The position numbers were made by a program, and so were the translations under genes. A DNA stretch of 7,596 nt from Candidatus Nanohaloarchaea archaeon (GTDB taxonomy: Archaea > EX4484-52 > GLR71), in NCBI GenBank assembly GCA_030594675.1, contig JAUVES010000026.1, positions 1 through 7,596 of the forward strand. The letters are read 5' to 3'. The notes under the pieces were generated by a model. That model worked only from the letters and a program-made list of their open reading frames with translations, did no database searches and was not told the origin of the DNA. Positions 1 through 5,350 of the stretch are shown here, piece by piece (position 1 is the first letter of the stretch; every line of letters begins with the position of its first letter).

Positions 1-390
1 GGAAACAGGCTGCGAAGGAGGATACGCTGCCTGCGCCACAGCTGTCTGGTCTTGAGGATATGCCTGTTGTGTAGGATTAGCTGCCTGAACCGGTGTAGCA
101 CCAGGAACAGGTGAAGGAGCTGCAGCAAGACCAGCATCAACAGGAGGCACATCACGCACAATCTGATTAGGTGGATCTAGAGGTGTCTTGGTATCCAGAT
201 TCAGGCCGCCGGAATAATCAGCACCAGCACTCGCTTCAAGAACCTTAGATGACTTAGAGGTTTCAGAAGTAGGATCATTATTCAATAAGGTATCAACATT
301 ACCATTTACAGCTGCAGCATCAGTGCTGCCACCAGATTTAGACGGTATATGACCCTGCACAGTATTCTTCAGCTTTGAAAATAAATCCAT
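1..390 (-). CDS. Hypothetical Pro/Ala-rich protein, N-terminal part (runs off the left edge)
   Basis: A minus-strand reading frame starts with ATG at 390-388 and stays open for 130 codons to the window edge, so only the N-terminus is seen. It begins MDLFSKLKNTVQGHIPSKSG, continues through a Ser/Thr/Asp/Asn-rich stretch (about 20-75), and then becomes rich in Pro, Ala, Gln and Val (about 80-130: APSPVPGATPVQAA, then Gln/Tyr/Pro). This looks like a disordered linker ahead of a domain outside the window. No signal peptide or membrane segment is visible. The start is supported by GTGAT (400-396) five bases upstream and a TATA element at 421-434 placed for initiation near 401. Third codon positions are T/G-rich (22 of the first 30 after the start), as in the other minus-strand gene ksgA, which argues for real coding. 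I do not recognise the protein and assign no function. Confidence 0.75.
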   Translation of the reverse strand, partial: MDLFSKLKNTVQGHIPSKSGGSTDAAAVNGNVDTLLNNDPTSETSKSSKVLEASAGADYSGGLNLDTKTPLDPPNQIVRDVPPVDAGLAAAPSPVPGATPVQAANPTQQAYPQDQTAVAQAAYPPSQPVS

Positions 391-395
391 AGTTA

Positions 396-400
396 ATCAC
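396..400 (-). promoter_or_regulatory. Ribosome binding site of the left-edge gene
   Basis: The minus strand reads GTGAT five bases before ATG 390. It is complementary to the archaeal 16S rRNA 3' end (AUCAC) and has the same sequence and spacing as the site before the RNase J gene. Confidence 0.6.
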
Positions 401-420
401 AATTACCTATAATTGGAATG

Positions 421-434
421 TATTTATATAAATA
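421..434. promoter_or_regulatory. Palindromic TATA element between divergent genes
   Basis: TATTTATATAAATA is a perfect 14-base palindrome, so TBP could bind in either direction. On the minus strand its centre is about 37 bases from the ATG at 390, which would put initiation near 401 and leave a short leader holding the GTGAT site. On the plus strand it would start transcription near 454, giving an 80-base leader for the nucleotidyltransferase gene. Minus-strand use is the stronger inference. Confidence 0.6.
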
Positions 435-478
435 ATTAGTGCTAATAATACCTTAACAACACATTAAATTTTCTAAAA

Positions 479-497
479 GATATAAACAATGTTTATA
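479..497 (+). promoter_or_regulatory. Second TATA-like box and 7-3-7 inverted repeat before the nucleotidyltransferase gene
   Basis: The sequence GATATAAAC gives a TATA-like box centred near 484, which would place initiation around 510, just before the ribosome binding site. TATAAAC (481-487) and GTTTATA (491-497) form an inverted repeat with a 3-base spacer. It could be an operator over the TATA box or chance symmetry in A+T-rich DNA. Confidence 0.4.
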
Positions 498-522
498 AAG
501 TTATGCATAATAAGATTAGTAT

Positions 523-527
523 GTGAT
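523..527 (+). promoter_or_regulatory. Ribosome binding site that sets the nucleotidyltransferase start
   Basis: GTGAT lies six bases before ATG 534. It favours that start over the in-frame ATG at 489, which has no such site and would add 15 hydrophobic residues ahead of the basic tail. Confidence 0.65.
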
Positions 528-533
528 ATTTCT

Positions 534-1868
534 ATGATTACAAAAAAAGCTCCAGTAAAAAAAGCTACTGCAAAGCCAAAAAAGAATGCAGCACCAGCAA
601 AGAATAAAACTGCACCAAAAAATAAAGGCAACAAGCAATCCAAGAAAAAAGAAACAAAAGAAGAAAGCATGAAAGAACGCCTTGAAATAACGCAGAAATT
701 CGCAAAAGAAGTACAGGCAGAATTCAAGAAAAGCTTAAAAGCAGTCATAGTATACGGTTCTACTGCAAAGGGAAAGCACAGGAAGACATCAGACATTGAT
801 ACTTTCGTAATAATTGACGACACAAAGCTTGAGCAGGACATACCTCCTGAAGTCAAGGAAAGAATAAGCGGAGACTTAAGAAGAATCGCTGCAAAAGTTG
901 ACAAGAACATAACAATACAGGCATTCATGTTTCTTACAGAATTCTGGGAATCAATAAGAAGTGTGGAGCCATTGATAATGGAAATACTAAGGTACGGCAT
1001 CCCTGTATATGATATAGGCATCTACATGCCTGCAAAAAGAATGCTCCAGAGAGGCATGCTCCCCACAACACAGGAAGCTGTAGCAAAGAGGATTCATATT
1101 GCACCCCAGCACTTAAAGATGGCAGAATACAGGGTAAAAAGCGGAGCGCACTTCATGGAACAGGCAATGGCAGCTGCCGGACAGGCACCATTAATGCTTA
1201 TAGGAAAAGTGCCGCCAGGAAAAGAAGATGTGCCAAAAGAGCTCAAGTTTCATTTCGCTGACAAGAAACTTCTTGATGAAAAATACATAGAAATGGCACA
1301 GAAAATACATGATTTTGCAAAAGAGATAGAGCACGCAGAAAACAAGAAGATGGAAAATATAGGAAAAAAGATGGATGATCACCTGAAAATGACAGACGAG
1401 TTCATAAAAGAGATGCAGGAACTCCTAAAACGAGTATCTGAAAAGAAAGTGGACAATGTTCTCATGAACACATACAAAGCATTCTTAAAAGCAAATGTAG
1501 GAGCGCTTGAACTAAAAGGAATAAAACCACCAGAACAGCTAAAAGACCTTCCAAAAGTAATGGGAGAACAGTTCCCTGAAGTTAAGGACCAGCAAGAAGA
1601 CCTTTTTGAAAGGCTTGCAAAAGCATTGATAGTCGCAAAGAAAGGAAAAGCAGACATGATACCTGAAAGAGAGATATACGGCCTTAAGGAAGATACAAAG
1701 CGCTTCATATACAGTCTTGGCAACAAGCTCAAAGAACTGAAAGACCAGGGCAAGCTAAAGATACCAAAAGACAAGCTTGAAGAGATTAAAAAATTAAAAA
1801 AAGCACAGGATGCAGCAAAAAACGCAGGCCATATAACTATGAACAAGCCATCTGAGAGCAAAGAATAA
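534..1868 (+). CDS. Pol-beta-type nucleotidyltransferase with basic tail and HEPN-like C-terminal region
   Basis: The protein has 444 residues from ATG 534. Residues 2-45 form a Lys/Ala/Pro tail (KKAPVKKATAKPKKNAAPAK) resembling a histone H1 tail, likely binding nucleic acid. Residues about 50-160 are a nucleotidyltransferase domain: G75-S76, then S86-D87-I88-D89, the classic GSx(n)SDxD metal and nucleotide motif. The strand that usually carries a third Asp reads ITIQAF, with Gln129 where the carboxylate would be expected. Residues about 183-410 are helical and charged, with two similar segments (GQAPLMLIGKVPPGKEDVPK at 216-235; GALELKGIKPPEQLKDLPK at 323-341) that suggest a duplicated HEPN-like bundle, as in MNT-HEPN proteins. 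EIEH (264-267) resembles the HEPN Rx4-6H motif but lacks the Arg. The substrate is unknown; protein or RNA nucleotidylation are possibilities only. It appears to be a single-gene unit. The family call is firm; the activity is not. Confidence 0.88.
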   Translation: MITKKAPVKKATAKPKKNAAPAKNKTAPKNKGNKQSKKKETKEESMKERLEITQKFAKEVQAEFKKSLKAVIVYGSTAKGKHRKTSDIDTFVIIDDTKLEQDIPPEVKERISGDLRRIAAKVDKNITIQAFMFLTEFWESIRSVEPLIMEILRYGIPVYDIGIYMPAKRMLQRGMLPTTQEAVAKRIHIAPQHLKMAEYRVKSGAHFMEQAMAAAGQAPLMLIGKVPPGKEDVPKELKFHFADKKLLDEKYIEMAQKIHDFAKEIEHAENKKMENIGKKMDDHLKMTDEFIKEMQELLKRVSEKKVDNVLMNTYKAFLKANVGALELKGIKPPEQLKDLPKVMGEQFPEVKDQQEDLFERLAKALIVAKKGKADMIPEREIYGLKEDTKRFIYSLGNKLKELKDQGKLKIPKDKLEEIKKLKKAQDAAKNAGHITMNKPSESKE

Positions 1869-2023
1869 GGATAATACTATCTTCTGAATAAAATAACCAA
1901 ACATATATATAACAATAAAACAAGAAACATATATCAAAACAAAAGATAATTCTATAAATCCGAAATAAGAGAAAATTCGAAAGATTTACTAGAAACAAAA
2001 GTAAACAGGAAAAGTGATAAAAA
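1869..2023 (+). promoter_or_regulatory. Promoter region and ribosome binding site for RNase J
   Basis: This 155-base A-rich gap has no gene. It holds two TATA candidates: ACATATATAT (1901-1910) and TCTATAAATC (1951-1960). The second would start transcription near 1982 with a leader of about 40 bases, the first near 1932. GTGAT (2014-2018) five bases before ATG 2024 is the ribosome binding site. No clear T-run terminator for the upstream gene is visible. Which TATA box is used cannot be decided by eye. Confidence 0.5.
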
Positions 2024-3346
2024 ATGAAATTTTACGCAATAGGCGGCTTCAAAGAAGTCGGAAAAAACATGACAGCCATAGAAGTAAATGGCGAAGTAGT
2101 GATATTTGACATGGGTGTTTCAATGGAACATCTTATAGATTTGAGCGCAAGAGGGCTTGAATACGAAAAGCTTGATGAGCAGACACTAAAATCAATGAAT
2201 GTGCTGCCAAACGACACAATCTTGAGTGGAAAAAAAGTAATCGCAATAGTGATATCTCACGGCCACCTTGACCATGTATCAGCAATACCAAAACTGGCAA
2301 AGAAATATAACTGCCCTATCCTTGCAACTCCATATACAGCAGAGATTATAAAGCGTCTATTAAAAGACCACAACCAGGACAGCCAGCTGAAATTCCTGAC
2401 AACAATGCAATATGGAGACACAGCAGAGCTGTCAAAAAACTTCAAGATTGAATACGTAAACATGACCCACAGCATCCCAGATTCATCATTGATAGCAGTC
2501 TACACATCAGAAGGTATTGTGACAGTAGGATACGACTACAAGCTTGACAACACACCTACATTAGGAGACAAGCCAGATTATAAAAGACTAAAAGAGCTTG
2601 GTAATGAAGGAGTAAAGCTTCACATCTCAGAGTGTGTCCATATAGAAGATGAGCAGAGAACACCATCAGAAAAAGTTGCAAGAGATATGGTATACGATGC
2701 AATTGACAGGGCATACCTTGACAGTTCAGCAGTATTCATAACATCATTTGCATCCCACATAGCAAGGATAAGAAGCATAGTAGAGGCCAACAAAGGCAGG
2801 AGACAAATAATTGTCCTTGGTCGCTCAATGAATAACTACATAAGCGCAGCAAAAGAATTGGGTCTTATAGATACATCAAAATTCCAGCTTTACGGAATGT
2901 CAAGAGATGTCAAATCTGCTCTGGAAAATGTAAAGAAAAACCCGGAACAATATCTTGTCCTGTCAACAGGCAACCAGGGTGAGCCAAACTCTGTCCTATC
3001 AAGAATCGCAAGAAAAGAACAGAAATTCGCTTTCCGTAAAGAAGATCAGGTCATTTTCTCTTCAATGGTCATACCAACACCAGTAAACAAAGCAAACCGG
3101 TATGTAATAGAGAGAAACTTAAAAGAACAGGGTGTAAGAATACTCAAGGATGTCCATGTATCAGGCCATGCTATGAGAGAAGACCACAGAGACCTTCTAA
3201 GAATACTGAACCCAGATACAGTAATACCAATGCACGCAGAGACAGAAAGGCTTGCATCTTTTGCATCCCTCTGCGAAGAGGAAGGATTCACAATAGGCGA
3301 CACAGTCCACATAATGACAGACGGTAGGTACATAAATATCAAGTAA
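2024..3346 (+). CDS. rnj: Archaeal RNase J (metallo-beta-lactamase/beta-CASP ribonuclease)
   Basis: This cytoplasmic, zinc-dependent 5'-3' exoribonuclease family acts in archaeal RNA turnover and 5' end processing. The 440 residues match the length of archaeal RNase J and open with the typical GGFKEVGKNM. The metal site is complete: S78-H79-G80-H81-L82-D83-H84, H149 (THSIPDS) and D171 (GYDYKLD). The beta-CASP region follows, with E203 (SECVHIE), H245 (FASHIARI) and H382 (VSGHAMREDHRDLL), then PMHAE at 402-406. CPSF-type enzymes have KH domains at the N-terminus; this protein starts directly with the nuclease fold, so RNase J fits better than archaeal CPSF1. The start is supported by GTGAT five bases upstream. 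The methyltransferase gene follows after 10 bases, so the two are probably co-transcribed. No motif looks damaged. Confidence 0.94.
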   Translation: MKFYAIGGFKEVGKNMTAIEVNGEVVIFDMGVSMEHLIDLSARGLEYEKLDEQTLKSMNVLPNDTILSGKKVIAIVISHGHLDHVSAIPKLAKKYNCPILATPYTAEIIKRLLKDHNQDSQLKFLTTMQYGDTAELSKNFKIEYVNMTHSIPDSSLIAVYTSEGIVTVGYDYKLDNTPTLGDKPDYKRLKELGNEGVKLHISECVHIEDEQRTPSEKVARDMVYDAIDRAYLDSSAVFITSFASHIARIRSIVEANKGRRQIIVLGRSMNNYISAAKELGLIDTSKFQLYGMSRDVKSALENVKKNPEQYLVLSTGNQGEPNSVLSRIARKEQKFAFRKEDQVIFSSMVIPTPVNKANRYVIERNLKEQGVRILKDVHVSGHAMREDHRDLLRILNPDTVIPMHAETERLASFASLCEEEGFTIGDTVHIMTDGRYINIK

Positions 3347-3356
3347 GAGATTTCCC

Positions 3357-4151
3357 ATGAAACAGGAAGACCAGAATACAGCAAAGCTTGCCCAGCATTT
3401 CATGACAGACACAAAAATAATAACAGAAATTGTAGATGCTGCCAAGATAAAAAAAGAAGAAACAATTCTGGAAATAGGCGCAGGTGAAGGCATCCTCACA
3501 GAAGAGATAGCAAAAAGAGGATGCAAAATCATCTCTTATGAGATAGACACAACGCTAAAAGACTGCCACAAAGACTGCAGCAAAAACATAACCTACATCT
3601 ACAAAAACGTCCTTGAAGAAGACCTCCCTGAATTTGACAAAATAGTGGCAAATATCCCATATAACATAGCAGAGCCATTAATACTAAAGCTATCAAGACA
3701 TTCTTTCACAGAAGGTATCCTCACAGTAAACAAATCCTTCGCAGACAAGCTTCTTGGAAATACACCATCTCTCCTTTCCATAGCCATGCCCTCATACTTC
3801 ATAATAAAGCATATAAGAGACATACCGCGCAGATTCTTCAGTCCTCCACCAAAAACAACATCATCCTTGATAAGAATAACACCGATAAAAAAAGAAGACA
3901 CAATAGACAACCCGGAAAGATACATAATCCGCCTTCTCTTTGATCAGAAAACAAGAAAAGTGAAAAATGCCCTGATGGAAGCGATAATAGACTACAGGAC
4001 AATAAAAGACAGGAAGATATACACAAAAAGAGAAGCAAAACAGGAGATAAAAAACTCAGATATAAAAGAGAGAACACTAGACAAAAAAGTCATAGACATC
4101 TCATACCCAGAATTAAAACATATCATAAATGTCCTTAACAGCTTTTTTTAA
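3357..4151 (+). CDS. Divergent KsgA/Erm-family rRNA adenine dimethyltransferase paralog
   Basis: The protein has 264 residues with a class I SAM-dependent fold of the KsgA/Dim1/Erm family. Visible are LAQHFMTD (11-18, matching LGQNFLTD of KsgA), motif I EIGAGEG (39-45), the ribose-binding acid E62 (YEID), motif IV NIPYN (99-103), and FFSPPPKTTSS (160-170, matching FYPSPDVDS). Differences from the canonical copy next door: G-to-A in GQNF, Asn84 where the motif III Asp of GDAL is expected, a shorter loop after motif IV, and loss of the Asp in the PxPxVDS segment. The N-terminal motifs and motif IV argue for a working methyltransferase, but the target need not be the usual helix 45 adenines of 16S rRNA; an Erm-like or other RNA target is possible. 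It lies 10 bases after RNase J without a strong ribosome binding site, implying co-transcription. The 3' end overlaps ksgA by 17 bases. The family is clear, the specific substrate unknown. Confidence 0.87.
   Translation: MKQEDQNTAKLAQHFMTDTKIITEIVDAAKIKKEETILEIGAGEGILTEEIAKRGCKIISYEIDTTLKDCHKDCSKNITYIYKNVLEEDLPEFDKIVANIPYNIAEPLILKLSRHSFTEGILTVNKSFADKLLGNTPSLLSIAMPSYFIIKHIRDIPRRFFSPPPKTTSSLIRITPIKKEDTIDNPERYIIRLLFDQKTRKVKNALMEAIIDYRTIKDRKIYTKREAKQEIKNSDIKERTLDKKVIDISYPELKHIINVLNSFF
4135..4151. other. Overlapping convergent gene ends with a T7 run
   Basis: The last codons and stop of the plus-strand methyltransferase (TAA 4149-4151) overlap those of minus-strand ksgA (TAA at 4137-4135). The plus strand carries seven T in a row (4143-4149), which encode Phe-Phe plus the first base of the stop and could also act as an archaeal oligo-T terminator for the RNase J transcript. 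No other spacer separates the two operons. Confidence 0.6.
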
Positions 4152-4950
4152 CAAACCCATAAAACTCATCTGCAGCACGGGCAAGCCTCTCAATATCAAG
4201 CACCCGAACCTTGACATCAGCATCAGTAAGCTTCCTGCCAATCTCAGATAACACCTTCTTATCCATAACCATATCCCTTTTAGAATGAGAAAGCGCCTTC
4301 CAAAGCTTCTGGTTCTTATGTATAAAGACAGCAGTGACAAACTTAAAAAACAACTTCTCATCGCACACTTTCACCTTCTTAACACGGGGAAACAACTTAA
4401 CAATACCAGAATCAACATCAGGTGAAGGATAAAAGCATTTCCTTCCAACTTTCCTGACAAATACAGGCACAAAATGAAACTGGGCAAGTATAGATATCCG
4501 CGAGTAATTCTTATCTCCCGGCTCAGCGACAAGCCTCTGCGCAAACTCCTTCTGCATGATAAGAAGCGAAAATTTACCATACCTTCCAAGCATCTCAACA
4601 ATTTTTGAAGATATCTGGTACGGAATATTAGAGACACACTTATCAAAAGCAGGAACATCTATCTTAAGTGCATCACCGCAGATTATCTCCACATTCTTAA
4701 CATCATCTTTAGCAATCCTTTCTTCAAGCACATCAGCAAGATCTCTGTCAATCTCAACAGAAACAACTTTTTTAGCCACCTTTGCAAGCTCAAAAGTAAG
4801 AGCACCATAACCACCGCCAATCTCAAGCACAGTATCCTTGGAAGATATCTCCGCCTCTCTTATCTCAACAGCAACAATATTCTTATCTGTAAGAAAATTC
4901 TGCCCAAGTTTCCTGACAGGCTTTACACAGTAATCCTGAATCTCGCTCAT
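4135..4950 (-). CDS. ksgA: 16S rRNA (adenine(1518/1519)-N6)-dimethyltransferase KsgA/Dim1
   Basis: This enzyme dimethylates two adjacent adenines in the helix 45 loop of small-subunit rRNA using S-adenosylmethionine, a late ribosome assembly step. The 271 residues are of normal archaeal length. Family motifs are intact: LGQNFLTD (15-22), motif I EIGGGYG (43-49), E66 (VEID), motif III GDAL (92-95), motif IV NIPYQ (108-112), QKEFAQRL (133-140) and FYPSPDVDS (173-181), followed by the helical C-terminal domain. NIPYQ in place of bacterial NLPYN fits an archaeal enzyme. ATG 4950 has no ribosome binding site, but TATA-like sequences about 28 bases upstream suggest a leaderless or nearly leaderless transcript. 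The zinc-finger/HTH gene lies 43 bases upstream on the same strand. Third codon positions are T/G-rich (22 of the first 30), opposite to the plus-strand genes. Confidence 0.95.
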   Translation of the reverse strand: MSEIQDYCVKPVRKLGQNFLTDKNIVAVEIREAEISSKDTVLEIGGGYGALTFELAKVAKKVVSVEIDRDLADVLEERIAKDDVKNVEIICGDALKIDVPAFDKCVSNIPYQISSKIVEMLGRYGKFSLLIMQKEFAQRLVAEPGDKNYSRISILAQFHFVPVFVRKVGRKCFYPSPDVDSGIVKLFPRVKKVKVCDEKLFFKFVTAVFIHKNQKLWKALSHSKRDMVMDKKVLSEIGRKLTDADVKVRVLDIERLARAADEFYGFVKKSC

Positions 4951-4964
4951 ACAGAAGAATAAGT

Positions 4965-4982
4965 GTTTATTTACTTTTATTT
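4965..4982 (-). promoter_or_regulatory. TATA-like promoter of ksgA
   Basis: The minus strand reads AAATAAAAG (4982-4974) and AAATAAAC (4972-4965). The first is centred about 28 bases before ATG 4950, so initiation would fall at or just before the start codon. With no GTGAT-type site present, a leaderless mRNA is inferred. Confidence 0.45.
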
Positions 4983-4993
4983 CTTTCTAAAAA

Positions 4994-5245
4994 TCATACA
5001 AGAATCACATCAGGATTCTTATGACCCTGCATCTTATGAAACATATCGAAGCTGTCTTTTATAGCCCTGCTCACAGTAGTGGTGTTAGTATCATACCTAT
5101 CTGCAATTTCCTGCGCAGACAAGCCCTGATTCTTAAGAACAATCCACTCTTTTTTTATTTTTGCCCACTCACGAGGATGTGCTATTGCAAGATGCTGATT
5201 ATAACTGGTTAGAATGAATTTTCCACAAAACTTACAGACTTGCAT
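4994..5245 (-). CDS. Small C2H2-type zinc-finger plus helix-turn-helix protein, putative DNA-binding regulator
   Basis: The protein has 83 residues. The N-terminus (CKFCGKFILTSYNQHLAIAH, 4-23) has the spacing C4-x2-C7-x10-H18-x4-H23, a single C2H2-like zinc finger. Residues 41-62 (GLSAQEIADRYDTNTTTVSR plus AI) match a helix-turn-helix of the resolvase/sigma-like type, in which an IADRY helix is followed by a TTTVSRAI recognition helix. Together they suggest a small DNA-binding transcriptional regulator. ATG 5245 has no ribosome binding site but has a TATA box about 24 bases upstream, so it is likely leaderless. It is divergent from trxB across a 105-base gap and sits 43 bases upstream of ksgA on the same strand, so autoregulation or control of trxB is possible but not shown. 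Third-position T/G bias is weaker here (16 of 30). I do not know a named family. Confidence 0.8.
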   Translation of the reverse strand: MQVCKFCGKFILTSYNQHLAIAHPREWAKIKKEWIVLKNQGLSAQEIADRYDTNTTTVSRAIKDSFDMFHKMQGHKNPDVILV

Positions 5246-5264
5246 ACAAATATTTAGTGCTTGT

Positions 5265-5272
5265 CATATAAA
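5265..5272 (-). promoter_or_regulatory. TATA box of the zinc-finger/HTH gene
   Basis: The minus strand reads TTTATATG, preceded by a T-run, centred about 24 bases before ATG 5245. This places initiation at the start codon and implies a leaderless transcript. Confidence 0.5.
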
Positions 5273-5307
5273 AAAGTTTTATTAAAAAAACCAAATTATC
5301 TAATAAG

Positions 5308-5316
5308 CTTATATTG
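5308..5316 (+). promoter_or_regulatory. TATA box of the trxB-trxA-rnhC run
   Basis: CTTATATTG, overlapping the palindrome ATAAGCTTAT (5303-5312), is centred about 39 bases before ATG 5351. This predicts initiation near 5338 and a leader of about 13 bases, which contains only a weak GGT match to the ribosome binding consensus. An alternative box (AAATATAG, 5327-5334) lies too close to the ATG. Confidence 0.45.
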
Positions 5317-5350
5317 TTTATTCCAAAAATATAGACAAAAGTTGGTACTC

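Noticed and set aside
489..533. Upstream ATG start for the nucleotidyltransferase (15 extra residues)
   Set aside because: The extension has no ribosome binding site and overlaps the promoter region, whereas GTGAT at 523-527 points to ATG 534.
473..1021. Minus-strand frame of 182 codons rich in Phe and Ala that looks like membrane segments
   Set aside because: It is the antisense of the Lys/Ala tail and catalytic domain of the nucleotidyltransferase; AAA/GCA codons read backwards give Phe/Cys/Ala-rich sequence. The plus-strand protein has recognisable motifs.
1379..1861. Minus-strand frame of 160 codons
   Set aside because: It is antisense to the helical part of the nucleotidyltransferase; Ser/Phe/Leu-rich composition is what Lys/Glu-rich helices give in reverse.
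1869..2023. Possible small RNA or hidden gene in the largest intergenic gap
   Set aside because: No stable hairpin, frame of useful length or RNA-gene motif is visible; TATA boxes and a ribosome binding site account for what is there.
4113..4361. Leu/Arg-rich minus-strand frame overlapping the end of ksgA
   Set aside because: It is an out-of-frame shadow of ksgA, which has full family motifs in its own frame.
5261..5350. TTG-initiated extension of thioredoxin reductase
   Set aside because: It would add 30 residues before the FAD-binding strand that normally begins the family, and it covers the promoters of both divergent genes.
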